DNA of 64,000 bases from Parus major (lineage: Eukaryota; Chordata; Aves; Passeriformes; Paridae), in NCBI RefSeq assembly GCF_001522545.3, contig NC_031773.1, forward strand, positions 47,042,359 through 47,106,358, given 5' to 3'. A program made the position numbers and the translations under genes. The notes under the pieces are model-generated. The model made no database searches and was not told where the DNA came from. It was given only the letters and a program-made list of their open reading frames with translations. Shown piece after piece: positions 1 through 11,105 of the stretch; the stretch's first letter is position 1, and every line of letters begins with the position of its first letter.

Positions 1-3000
1 GGAGGCAGCCTGCCGAGCCAAGTGCTTCTCAGCTGCAATCCTCTCTTACAGCCATCACAACCAGTATGTGCCTTTCCTGCTGACGAAGCATCCCCTGAGG
101 CTCCCGTTGTCTTTTTTCAGCTTTATCAAATCTGATGGCAGCCAGGAAAGCCCATCTCTCTGTGTACAGCACAGGGGGCCAGGGCAGCCAGTTCTCCTGC
201 ACCCTACCTTTCACTCATCCTCTCTAGGCTGCCCACATCACCTGTATCATGGTTGTGTGGCTGGGCTGTGTCCCTTACGCTGCTGCAGCACTCTCCATAT
301 GCACCCCACACAGCCCTGCTGGGGTCCTACCTAGCCCTAAGAGTGGGAGAAGAGAGACAGAGAGACAGAACAATGAGGGAATTAAGGACAGGGGGCTGTC
401 GCCCCAGCAAGGTACTTTGCTACTGGAGTAAATGGAGGCAAATAAACCCCAAAAGTGGAAGGGAACAGGTCAAGAAGGGAAGAAAGCCCAGCTAAGCAGC
501 AGCATGGGATGGGTGCAGGATATGGGCCATGTGGGCTGTGACCCTTTCACTGCTTGGGTGGTAGATTGTCCTCAGGGAATCTGTTGCCCTTCATTCCTTC
601 CACCCTTGTTCTTACAAAGGGAGGAGGAAGGAGGAAATTTGTTGTCAGCCTCAAGGCTCACTAAGAGGTTCATAACTCATCCCTCAATCTCACCAAGGAA
701 AGCCTTGCCCAGAGCCAGCAGATGTTGCTAACTGCTGTGGACATCATAATACACATTCCTTTGCAAGGAAGGAATTTTCACTGTTGGAGCCAGGAGCTTC
801 CAGTGACTAGGGCAGATATTTCAGATTTGAGTTCTTGGGCAGCTATAGAAAACCCTGAGACCAGGAGAAAAGATCTCCAGAAGTCTCCTTAAATATATTT
901 CCTGGATTTTATATCAGAACATTCAAGGTGTCCGGATAAGCCACCTGCCCTTCTCCTCTAGGTCACTTGCCTTCCTCTCCATGTGAGGTTCCTTCCTATA
1001 CAGCCTTCCCATACAGGCAGGGAAGCCCCCATTTTGCAGAAATTTTCCTGGGGCTCATCTCTCTGCACATGACTTTTCACCTTTTGCCTCCCACAGATGA
1101 ATTCAAGGATCCAGCTGAGGAATAGACTGCTGTGGGCGATCAGGGTGTGCAAAAGTAGGACCAGAGCCGTAAGAGGCACCCTGAGAATGAAACATGTCTG
1201 CCTGCTCTCCTGGGAGTGGCTCTGTTTTATGTGCACTACAGGATGCTAGGAAGCGTCCTGAGCACACGGAGTGCCTGGTGAAGGGGTGGCACTATGTGTC
1301 CTGGGCACATCCTGCAGCCCTTGCAGCTGTCCCCTGTAATGAATGCATGAGAGGGCACTACAGCCAGTACAGCTGATAATGAATAGAGGGGTATCCAAGG
1401 TTAACCACTCACATCTGCTGTTTGCAAGGCCCCCCTTTTCCCTGCTGCTTTGTTCTGTGTGCTAGGAGAAACTCACTTAAGAGGGCTGTAGCTGGTGACA
1501 CCCACCCTGCTGCCCAGATCCAGTAGGAGGTGGCCCTGGGCTGGGCTGTTAGGGAATATCTGGCTCACAGGAGATGATGCTCCTTGTGACTGGACCAAGG
1601 GAAGGTGCCACTTTTGAGGTAGGGACATGCAGAACCAGAATGAGTGCCCAGAGAGGTCCCCATGGTCCCAGCTAGCTCCTGCTTCTGACACCCATTGATC
1701 AACCCCAAAACCTCTTCCTGGAAGGCAGACATGTGGCCAGCAGCAGCCACCAGTACTGCAGCTCACCCTTCATGCTCTGACGTTCACAGGAGCTGTGTGG
1801 GGACAGAGGTGGCCCTGCAGGTCCCTTAGGGGCTCAGGTAGTGGGGACTAACATCTACTAAGTCCCGATAACCCAGATACAGTCACATCCCCTCCCCCTG
1901 CCTTCCCATCCTTTGTCTGGCAAGAGGGAGGGAGAGCTGCAAACAGTGCTCACCACAAACCAGCTTCCAGCAAGGAAAAGCTATTTAACCCCCACATAAC
2001 ACATGGATGGCCTTGCTGCAGCTCTCCTTCAGTGTAGCACAAGGCACAAGTCCCTCTGCAGCTGGAGGCAGTGATCCTCACATACATCTCACCCCACCCC
2101 CTTCCACCCATGTGGTCCTAGACCCACAGATCCACTCGCTGTGGACATAGAACAGGGATGAGGGATGGGTTCAAAACCTGAAGGTAGCTGGCAGAAATAG
2201 GCCCTCAAAGGGTGATGCCAGGTTCCTAGGAAAGAAAGCAAACAGCTGCCTCAGTAGCACAGCCTCCCTGGAGCTCATGGGCATCAGGACCTGCTCCTTG
2301 CTTCAGATCTGCAGAGGTGCTGGACTCAGCATCTCTCCACTGAAAAAATACCTCTCCCTCCTCAGTTCCCATGATGACCCCAGGGCATTTCTTTCAGCTG
2401 TGCAAGGGAATGGCTGAGCCCTGCCGGATGTACTGCCTGACCTCAGAGTACAGAACAGAACGATTCTTCTTACTAGATCTTTTTGTCTGGCTTGAAGATC
2501 GTCCCAATCCTCTGGGCTGCAGCAGCCTTCCTGACAGCAACCTTTCTTCTCCTCAGCACTCTGCAAAGGGCTTGGGCAAGAGCCTGGCTGCAGTGAAATC
2601 TAGGGCAGCATGTGCCGAAGCCTCTCTGGAGATGCAGAAGCCGGAGGTGAAGGAGCTGGGCACATCCCCAGCCACCACAGCCCCAGCCATGCCCTTGGTG
2701 CTGCTCTCCAGCCATACAACCCTTGTCCCATGTCCTAGCTCACCCCCTGGGTGGCACAGCTGTATCACAAGGCATGAAGATGCTGAGCACCCCTGGACCA
2801 GGGTACCCACACCACCACAGCTGCCTGTGCCCCTGCCCACATGCCTGCTGGCTGCTGTGCCAGGCTGCTCAGGGAGAGGCACAGGACATTCCCACTGCCT
2901 GTCACTGGCAAGGGACAAGCCAGGTGCTGAGGAGTTTGTGGGCACTCCCCAGCTGGATTATCCCTTCCCTTCAAAGCAGTGCCTGGCACTAGCTACTCCC

Positions 3001-4700
3001 CATCAGCACCACAACCAGCCCTGTTCCCTCTCCTTCTTACAAGGCTGCTGCCACCAAAAGGAAAAAAAACAGAGGAAAGACAAAGCCAGGACCGATTTCC
3101 CCCACTGCCCTCCAGGGTTATCCCTCCCCCATGCCCAGCTGGGCAGCGTGGGGGCATGGTGGAGGATTCCTGCGCAAAATGCCCCAGCGGTGTCCCTCTG
3201 GCGTTGCCCAGCCCTGTCAAGCCCGGAGCATCCTACCTTTGAACATGAAGCTTCCTTTGTCTCCGAATCCTCTCCCAAGGGGATGGGTCTCCCCCCACTT
3301 TTCTAGCCTGACGCTGAAGAAGCAGCACGGTGGGCTACAAGGCTCCACTTGCTTTTACCTTTGTCTTTCTTCCCTGTGTCCTCTTCTCCCCCCTCTCTCC
3401 TTCCCTTCCTTCTCCAGTGGATATTTCAGCAGAGCGGGGATGCTGGTGCTGCTCCTGCTGCCATCGTCATGTGACCTGAATATTAAACATCTCCGCAAAA
3501 TCTCCCCCCGCGCACCCTCCCCCGGCTCCATCCCAGGCCCCCGGCTCCATCCCAGACCCCCGGCTCCATCCCAGGCCCCCGGCAGCCTCCCTGACTTGCG
3601 GGGGGGGCATGGCCTCGGGGCTGGAGGGGCCGCTGCCGATGGGGCCCCCATGTCCTGGAGGGGCCCTCGTTGCACACCCACACCCCATAGGCCTTTCCTT
3701 GCCCTTTCCCTCCCAATTCCCCAGCCTCTTCAGCATCTCTGCTTGTTTAGGGAGGGGCATATTTAACCCTTCACAGCTTAGTTCCGGCTGGGCTGAAAGA
3801 CGGTGCTCTTTGCCCCTAGGTATTTCTTGGGATCAAGGGATTGCAAAATCTCCTTCTGCTTTCCCAGAGGGAGGAAATTAGGAATGTTTTGGTTCATCAA
3901 AAGCGATTTGCCCTTCAGCTTTGCCTGCGGAGGCGTGAGAAACCTTTTCTCCTCCAGCACCATGATTCCTGGCTGTCAGCCCAAGGTGCAGAGGCAGAGC
4001 CAGCGCTGTCCCCTCTCTGTGCATGTGTGTACAAACGTGTGCCTGTGTGTGGTGAGCAGGGATGGGTCCTCCCATTTGGACCGTCTTGGGGTACACAGGT
4101 CACATCCCCATGTGCCCTGGCAGGCACCTCCATGTGTCCTGTGAATGTGCTCATGCCTGAAGAGCCGTGTGGATGCCTCTGGCTGCTTGCAGCTTTGGAT
4201 AGGGATGCCCTTTCCCTGCTTTGCATTTCCTTCTCCTACACTTGTGAACCCTGGCCCCAACACGCACTGTGTCCCTGTGGTGCAGGGACACCAACATCTG
4301 GGAATGCTCTGACCCCCTAGTCAGGGGGATGACAGGAGCACCACGTGTACCCCCACCATAAGGCAACCCCCCTGAGTGGAGGCCAAGCTGTAGGATACAT
4401 GGCAGACTTGGCAATGGTTTGGGGTTCCTCTTTTTACAATGTTATTTTTACGATGGACAAAAAGAAAACTGCACCCACTGCAGGTTACAGGAACATTTGA
4501 AGTATCTGTCAGCAGTTACCCCGGGCTAGGCTGGTTTCCGACAGACAGACTGGCAGGCAGGCAGGCATTCCAGCACCCAGACAATCTCCTGACATGGTGA
4601 CCACAGTTGCCTGTCTCCCTGCAACAATGTCCTCCCACCGGCTGTTGCCCACCCACGATTCTGGTGTCGGTCAAGAGGAAATCACTCCATGAGGAGCAAT
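1..4700. other. Intergenic region, no recognised gene
   Basis: No stretch matches a protein family I know, and the many open frames lack exon signals or family similarity. Synteny with human 22q13.2 predicts SEPTIN3 on the minus strand to the left. I looked for its GTPase motifs in the minus-strand frames and found none, so its body must lie outside the window. GC content rises between about 3.0 and 3.7 kb. A short tandem repeat at 3522-3583 is listed separately. Confidence 0.6.
3522..3583. repeat. Tandem repeat, 19-bp unit x about 3.2
   Basis: Three consecutive copies of a 19-base GC-rich unit starting ccggctccatccca begin at 3522, 3541 and 3560, followed by a partial copy. The copies differ at one or two positions. 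This is an ordinary short minisatellite. Confidence 0.9.
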
Positions 4701-4707
4701 TCCCCGT

Positions 4708-4878
4708 CCTCCCTCTCATCACCCTACCTCTCCTGAAGGGTCCTGCCCATGCTGGGCTCCATGTCATCACCAGGAGACCCTTTGGTGCCTCCCTCTCATC
4801 ACCCTACCTCTCCTGCAGGGTCCTGCCCATGCTGGGCTCCATGTCATCACCAGGGGACCCTTTGGTGCCTCCCTCTCC
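4708..4878. repeat. Tandem duplication, 80-bp unit
   Basis: An 80-base block at 4708-4787 is repeated directly at 4788-4867 with only about two base differences (gaagg/gcagg and aggaga/aggggа-type changes), and a third copy begins at 4868 but breaks off after about 11 bases. The near identity suggests a recent duplication. It lies just left of, and outside, the candidate exon at 4911-5229. Confidence 0.93.
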
Positions 4879-4879
4879 C

Positions 4880-5620
4880 AGCCCAGCCCATCCCGCAGGC
4901 GGAGACCCACCGGAGCGTGGTGGGGCGCAGGACACCCCCATCTTCGGCACCGGGGTGGCCTCGGCCCCGTCAGAGCTGCCGTGTCGCTGGGGCCCCTCGG
5001 CCGCCACGGGCCGGGGCCGAGGCGGGATTGGGGTGACAGGGGCCGGGCCCCGCAGCCGCTCCCAGGGGAGCCCCCCGCCAGCCCGGCGCAGGGTGACCGA
5101 GAGGCAGCTCCGCTTCGTGGAGGCGGCGACACCGAGGGTGCTGTCCCGCCGCCGTGAGGGGCCCGGGATGCGGCTGGGGCTCCCTGGGGCCGACAGGCAG
5201 CTGCGATGAAGGGCCATGTCCTCCTCCATGGTGTCCGGCAGCGGAGGTGCTGGGGGTGCCAGGCCGGGCTGGGGGGCCCAGGCTGTCCCTGCTGTCAGGG
5301 CTGTGGTGTCTCGGGGTGCAGAGCTCCCTGGGGCTGCTGTCATTGACGTGCTTGAGCCCCCACCTCCAGCCCTGTCCGGCCAGCCCGCCTCCAGCTGGGA
5401 CAATGGGGCTCTTGTGGCCCGCATGGTCGCTCCCACGCTGGGTGCCATGGCCACTCCTGCCCCTGCCCAGCACCTTCCTGCCCCCTGCCACCAGCAGCCC
5501 CACAGCACGGGCAGTGCCACGGCATGACTGACCCCCTGCCCTGCTCCCACGGCAGGAGGTGGAGGGGTGATGCAGACCTGCCAGGTCAGGCCTGGGCTGC
5601 CTGCTTCCAAGGACACTGGG
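4880..5620. promoter_or_regulatory. GC/CpG-rich block
   Basis: GC content and CpG frequency rise sharply here, particularly at 4915-5240, compared with flanking DNA. It contains the candidate minus-strand exon and could be the promoter island of a gene running left. Without methylation or transcript data this remains a composition-based call. Confidence 0.4.
4911..5229 (-). CDS. Candidate coding exon, unknown protein (possibly a 5' exon of a leftward gene)
   Basis: On the minus strand an ATG at 5229 opens 106 codons that run without a stop to a good splice donor (ctccg|gtgggt, exon end 4911). The frame is also open upstream to about 5616 without needing this ATG. Third codon positions are mostly G or C and codon choice looks natural. 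The predicted peptide begins MEEDMALHRSC and is rich in Arg, Pro and Ser, as in a disordered N-terminal tail. I recognise no domain. Known synteny places SEPTIN3 to the left in this orientation, so an alternative first exon of that gene is possible, but the sequence does not resemble the septin-3 N-terminus as I remember it. It could equally be a chance open frame in GC-rich DNA. Confidence 0.3.
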
Positions 5621-5624
5621 TGTG

Positions 5625-5629
<5 letters not shown>

Positions 5630-5670
<41 letters not shown>
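5630..5670. repeat. Poly(A) run, 41 bases
   Basis: An uninterrupted run of A is followed by AT-rich DNA. There is no AATAAA just upstream on the plus strand and no recognisable retrogene body or CR1 end, so it is called a simple repeat rather than a retrocopy tail. Confidence 0.9.
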
Positions 5671-5672
<2 letters not shown>

Positions 5673-7152
5673 AAAATATTTGAATTTTTGAAATGCTTTC
5701 CCTTCCTCTCTTAGTTTTTTTGCCCTCAAGTGGCATATTCAAGTGCAACAATTTATATCCCACTGTGCAAGTTCAATTGTCAGTTGTTGCGTGTTTGTCC
5801 AAGTTGATGCTTCATGCTCTTACTCTGATTTTCTTTTGCTTCTTTACTATCATTATTCTTATGATTGTTTCTTAATTTTGCCAGCTTTGTGGCATTTTCA
5901 GGGTCAAGAGGGATTCAGCTTGCCACTCAACACCTTCCTCACTTTGAGGGCTTTGAAGACTTTGATGGGCAACACAACAAACAAGGAGGAAAGGAGTAAG
6001 GTGTTTTGGTGGGATGGGATGAGAATATGAATGGTTTGGTGAGCAAGTGGGAACAAAGAGAAGGAGAGACAGGCACCCACAGTGTGGCAGGAACAATGTT
6101 TGCATAACTTCAGGTGACCAGGCCTGAGGGAAGTGGAAGAGGAATCACCATCCAATGACCCCCATCAAGCCTTTAGGAATTCTGGTGGAGGGCAGAGCTC
6201 AGGACACTGTGAGTTCTCTGCTTCCTTAAGGGCAAAGAGACAGAAAACATGAAAAAAACCCAACCTGATACTGTGTAGTATTTCCAGCACTAAGTATCTT
6301 CTGTGATTTTTATACAGTTTAATTCAGTGTCTGTGACTATTTCCTTCTCCCCTGAGGTCTTCCTGGCTGCACAGATCCCACAGAGGAGAAATGATCTCCA
6401 TTTTCAGGCAGCGTTTGCCTTTGGCTTAATTATTCCCAGATAGCCTGGCAGTGTAGCTGGCACAGGAGCCAGCCCGATGGAGACCTACCCTGTTGGAAAG
6501 GAAACCTCACTGCAGACTGCTCCTTGCTGCCTGCCCAGAGCTAGAAGGAAGCAGCTCCCAGGGGGAACATCAGGAAAATAAAGCATCAACCATACAGTTT
6601 GTCACACACTTCCACTGGGGAAGCCTTTGACACCGCTGACAATGAAGTCCTTCATAGCCATGGAAAATACCTGGCTTAATGCTGATTGTGTCAGGACTAA
6701 ACTGCACAAAAAATAAACCAGAGGAGATGAACAATTAGATTCCCTTTAATCCAGCCTTCACCTGGTTGCTGTCTTCTTTTGCTCAGTTTCTGTGTTGTCA
6801 CAGGCAGAGTAGAGGTCAAAATAGGCACAACAGTGTGCAGAGGAAGGGAGCATGCAGGCTCCCATTCCCACAGGGATGATTTAACTTCTTCATAACTGCT
6901 CCAAGTCCCTCAGCTCCAGTGGAGAGGTATTTATGCTACCCCACAGTTCAGCTGTGTTCATTTACAGGGCAATCCCACCTACTGGGGAGTCAAGGTGAGG
7001 AAGCAGATTTCCAAGTTGGTGTTTGTGATATGGCTGTGGTGTGCAAGAGGGCAGGGAATGTGAGCCATGCAGCTGAGGGTGGCACATCAGACCATGTAAC
7101 CCAGCCCCTTGTTACTTCCATTTCACAGCCCCAAGTCACAAAAATGTATCTG

Positions 7153-7258
7153 TTTCAGACTACACCCGCTTTTCGAGTCTTGCCAGGGCAAAGTATAACT
7201 TTGGGCACAGCAGTAATCCCATTCACTGCATTTCCCTGCTGAGTGAGATTCCCCAGTT
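7153..7258. repeat. Diverged repeat, copy A
   Basis: This segment and 7496-7605 share an ordered set of matching blocks: tttcag near the start, then ttgccagggcaa, actttgggcacag and atcccattcactg. Similarity extends over roughly 105 bases with substitutions and small gaps, in the same orientation. This looks like two old copies of one interspersed element, or an old local duplication. I cannot name the family. Confidence 0.65.
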
Positions 7259-7495
7259 AGGGTGCTTGCATCACGGCCTCTGTTACTTGGCTGAATGAAA
7301 GGACTCCTGACTTGTCCTCTGTCTGAAACAAAGCCAGAAACCTGCCAATGTGCCTGGTTTTGGTGTGGAAAAGAACAGTAATGCAATTGCAGTCTGGTAC
7401 ATTAAATGTCCCAGAAAGACCCAGGATATTTGCAGGATGTCCTGATCCATTCCTTAGAGCTAAAACTTAAATTTCATCCCCAGAGAATTACCAAC

Positions 7496-7605
7496 TTTCA
7501 GGCTGCACCTGTGATTTGAGCCTTTGCTTGCCAGGGCAAGCAAAACTTTGGGCACAGGAGTGATCCCATTCACTGAGTTCTCCCGCATAAATCACTCCCA
7601 GCAGC
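7496..7605. repeat. Diverged repeat, copy B
   Basis: Partner of the copy at 7153-7258, in direct orientation about 345 bases downstream, with the same series of conserved blocks including actttgggcacag and atcccattcactg. Divergence between the two copies is substantial, which argues for age. Confidence 0.65.
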
Positions 7606-8566
7606 CCAATGAACTCTCCTTTCTTTGGGAATGGAGGAGCAGACTTCCTGCTCCCATGTTCACAGGTGAGGCTGAGTGACACAAGCCAGGAGCTGTGGCA
7701 GATTTTCACAGCTGGCTTGAGGAACCCCTGCTGCTGAAAGAAGCCACTGGGGACTAGAGCACAGAGCCGTAACAATGGAAGGATGCTGGAGATGTGGGTT
7801 GCCATTATACTGGCTGCCCCAGGTGATGGGACAGGGTGTACAGACATGTGCACATAGGATGGTGGTACTGGCTAACATACCTGGGATATGCAGGAATGGG
7901 GCACACAGGATCCCTCTGTGTCCAGAGCATACACAGGTAGCACCATTGCACCTACATGCCTGCAAAGGGTGGATGTTGGGGTGGGAGGAGAGGAGACACA
8001 ACCTCCTGCCACAGGTTCCTTGCTCTCTCAAACCCCCCTGTACACACTGGGCATTGCACTGGGCTGAAAGGGAGAGAAGGTATGGGAATATCCCTCTCAG
8101 CTTCAGTGTCACAGCTTCATACAGCATTTTGGTGGCTGGTTATCCCTGTGACATGATAAACATGGGATTTTGTGCCAGACCCACATTATATGGCTTGGGA
8201 CCAGAAAGCAAAGGTGGTACAATGGGCCCATTTAGATGGCAGGCTCAATGTTCCTTCTTAGAGACATGCAGGGAAAAAAAGGGCTGAGGGATGCTTCCCA
8301 GCTTTCACTGGGAAACAGTCAAGGGAGAGCTTATCCAGCCTGTAGGGCTCTGCAGTGCAAGGCACTGAACAAGTGCAAGTTGCTTCACAGACTATCCCAT
8401 CTCCCTCCATGACGGAGGAGCAGAAGGTCAGGCAGATCAGGAGCGGCTCATGTGGTAAGTCTGGCAGCACCCCTTCATGGAGACCTGCAGAATGTTCTCA
8501 GCTTGACACAGGACTTGAACAAACCTCTTTAATAAAGACCTTTAATTTGAATGAGGTGCATCTGGA

Positions 8567-8585
8567 ATGGATGGATGGATGGATG
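8567..8585. repeat. (ATGG)n microsatellite
   Basis: Nearly five consecutive ATGG units. Confidence 0.9.
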
Positions 8586-8767
8586 TTCTCCATCTCCCAA
8601 ACAGACACAGAAGGGGTGTGCATTTAGCAAGGATAAAGGCATTCAGTCTCTGAGGCTCACTGAGCCCTTGGTACCCCTGCACAGAGCTTCTGCAAGCTCA
8701 CCATCCTAGCACTGAGAGTGGGTGCTGGGAAGAGCTCAGCTAAAGCAACAATTTGTATTGAAACCCC

Positions 8768-8773
8768 ATTTAT
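8768..8773 (-). terminator. Polyadenylation signal, probable for SMIM45
   Basis: The plus-strand hexamer TTTATT reads AATAAA on the minus strand, about 435 bases beyond the SMIM45 stop codon. It is the nearest canonical signal I noticed downstream of the gene, giving a plausible 3' UTR of about 9208 down to 8750. Confidence 0.55.
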
Positions 8774-9208
8774 TTTCCCCAAAATACCCCTTGGACTTAG
8801 ACAGACTATGTTAGATTTAACCTAGGGAACAGGAATACAAGGTTCTGTATCCCTTTGCAAAACCAGGTACCTTTCCTGCTGAAGGTCCCATCAAGATGCC
8901 AGGCAGCTCAAGCTCAAGTGATTAACAAGGCATATTTCATTTGAGTGGTCCATCAGTCTTGGCCAAGGGAAGGAGCAGAAGTCCTTGGCTGGCTGAAGAG
9001 CTGTGAGCACATGGGAAGCCCCAGCCACACAAACCTTGACTAAGAAGCAAAGAGGCAGGATGGTGAGTGATGAGTACTAGACCCAGATCAGCACAGAGCA
9101 AAGTGATGACCAGCCCCACTTTTACCAGGGCAGGACAGCCATCCCTTGTGAGGCTTGTGGTCTGCTGCCTACCCAGGAGAGATTCCTCTGGCTGTGATGG
9201 ACAGCTTG

Positions 9209-9415
9209 TCAGACCTCGGGCACCCCAAAGGCCAGGTTGTCCCGAATCATCAGTGTCTTCCGAAGATCTCGCTCCATGATTGGCCTCTGTGTTCGCCACT
9301 TATGAGCTTCCTGGAGTCCTGGTTCAAAGTAGTAAATGCAAGCTCCAAAGCCGACCAGGATGAGAATGGAGATCATCAGATACACGGGCACAAACCAATC
9401 CAAGAAGTGGGGCAT
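9209..9415 (-). CDS. SMIM45: Small integral membrane protein 45
   Basis: This exon encodes a 68-residue protein starting MPHFLDWFVPVY and ending LAFGVPEV. That is the same length as the conserved human SMIM45 product as I remember it, with nearly the same sequence. A single hydrophobic segment spans about residues 8-29 and is followed by a charged tail (residues 38-61) rich in Arg, Lys and acidic residues, which predicts a single-pass membrane protein. Its function is not established. The frame is open for 20 codons further upstream, but the ATG at 9415 is preferred. A polypyrimidine tract and CAG place a splice acceptor just two bases before it, so the upstream codons are intron. The whole coding region lies in one exon. 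CENPM is its neighbour on the opposite strand, as in human. Confidence 0.95.
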   Translation of the reverse strand: MPHFLDWFVPVYLMISILILVGFGACIYYFEPGLQEAHKWRTQRPIMERDLRKTLMIRDNLAFGVPEV

Positions 9416-10621
9416 GGCTGCCAGAGAAAAGGAGAGAAAGCTCATGCAGTGAGAATACCCGAAACACACCTCCACCGAGACTGATCACAAGACACCTGCC
9501 TCATCAGCAGTGCCCAGTCCCTCCTCACAGCCCTGCTGCACCTGGTTTGTGCTTGGTTGCACATGAAGGCACCTCATCCACTGGGAGAGGTCAATGCATT
9601 TGGGATCATTGCTGGGATCCATGCACAGAGTCAGTCCTGCTCCCTCCCCACAGAGGGGGTTGGTCCTGCTGCCAGTGATTAAAGGTAGGCAGTGGGTAAA
9701 TACAGCTGCTTCTCACCTCCTGTTTGAGGGAAAATCTGCTTCCCCTGACACTCCGTCACCTCTTTGACTTCCCAGTCTGAGCTGGTCTGGTTCAGGACGG
9801 AGCCCTCCCTTTCATGTCCTGCTTTGCCAGGGCTCAGGGTCCTTTGTTCAGCACCAGTCTATGAACAGAGCTGAGATCCCTCCACCACATCAGCCACTGT
9901 GCAGTGGGGAACACTCACCAGGAGCAGCTGATCTGCCTTGCTAAGAACCCCTGGCCAGCCGGGTGCAAGGTGAGTCTGGAGCAGCGTTGCCCTGGGGAAC
10001 ACAAAACACACACACAGTGTGGTGTTCCACAATGTGTAGTTGCTGCTGGCCCAGTGCTAAAAATGAGAGAGCAGGAAGGAGAAACATCTCCTTGTCCAGA
10101 TGTCAGGGCTGAAGATTTTTGGAGGGGTTGACAAAGCGGGTCCCAGCCCCATAACCTGCTGATGCCCTGGCACACTCTCTCCCCACCATTATGGCCCTGC
10201 TGATGCCATGCTTAGAGCATGCACCCTAACTTAGGGCCATTTAAATCTGTAATGGCATCATATTTGAACCCATCCCTTATCCCCATCCTTTGGGAGGGAG
10301 AGAGCAACCCACATTGCAACTCACAAAGGTGCCCAGGCTGTTCAGCTCTGCCACTTGCTCTGCACCAAAATGGCAGCCAAGGTGTGGATCATGCAGGGAC
10401 AGAAAAGGAGATCCAAAAGCATCTCCCGTGAAAAGCACAGCTACAACTTCACCAGGCACTAGATCTTCTGGGTTTTGCACTGTGAATGTGCTGCTTGTTA
10501 AAGGCTTTGGTGGATTAAACCTGGGACCCTCACACTTAGGAAAGCACAGTGGTGGCACAAAAATGCAGTCCTGAAAGGAGGCTTTCCGTAACCCTCCCCT
10601 CCCTTGGTGGGAGTGATGAAA

Positions 10622-10645
10622 TGCCCATTGACTTCAGTGGGGACA
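10622..10645. repeat. Possible fragment of an old amniote repeat
   Basis: The phrase cccattgacttcagtgggg is a recurring motif of ancient interspersed repeats in bird and turtle genomes. Only the short core is recognisable, so the family and extent cannot be given. Confidence 0.3.
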
Positions 10646-10870
10646 GAGTTAGGGGAGACCTGCACCCACATCAAATTCCTGCTTTTCCAGATAGATGAAA
10701 ACTGTCACATCTGACTGGAACCCAAGTCATCCCTCTGCAATAACCATATATCCTCAAATCCCTTCCACAGGATGAGTTAAGAGGAGGCTGGGGAGAGCTC
10801 TGAGCATTTCTATTCTCTTCCTGGCTCCTGACCCATAAGGTTGATGCCTTTTCCACACCAGGAGCTGGGA

Positions 10871-11105
10871 TTTTATTTTATTTTATTTTATTTTATTTTA
10901 TTTTATTTTATTTTATTTTATTTTATTTTATTTTATTTTATTTTATTTTATTTTATTTTATTTTATNNNNNNNNNNNNNNNNNNNNNNNNNNNNNNNNNN
11001 NNNNNNNNNNNNNNNNNNNNNNNNNNNNNNNNNNNNNNNNNNNNNNNNNNNNNNNNNNNNNNNNNNNNNNNNNNNNNNNNNNNNNNTATTTTAATTTTTA
11101 TTTTA
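10871..11105. repeat. (TTTTA)n microsatellite interrupted by an assembly gap
   Basis: About 19 perfect TTTTA units run from 10871 to 10966. A block of 120 N follows (10967-11086), and then about 19 bases of the same kind of sequence. The gap lies inside the repeat, so the true array length is unknown. Confidence 0.97.

Larger units (their letters stand above)
5671..8760. other. Intergenic region left of SMIM45
   Basis: No gene is recognised. The region contains a pair of diverged repeats (7153-7258 and 7496-7605) and an ATGG microsatellite. Open frames are short and unsupported. Confidence 0.6.

Noticed and set aside
2371..3306. Plus-strand open frame of 311 codons
   Set aside because: The region is moderately GC-rich, equally long frames occur on the other strand, the peptide resembles no family, and no exon structure or promoter supports it.
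4880..5670. Processed retrocopy ending in the 41-base poly(A) run
   Set aside because: No AATAAA precedes the run, no target-site duplication was seen, and the best open frame is on the opposite strand.
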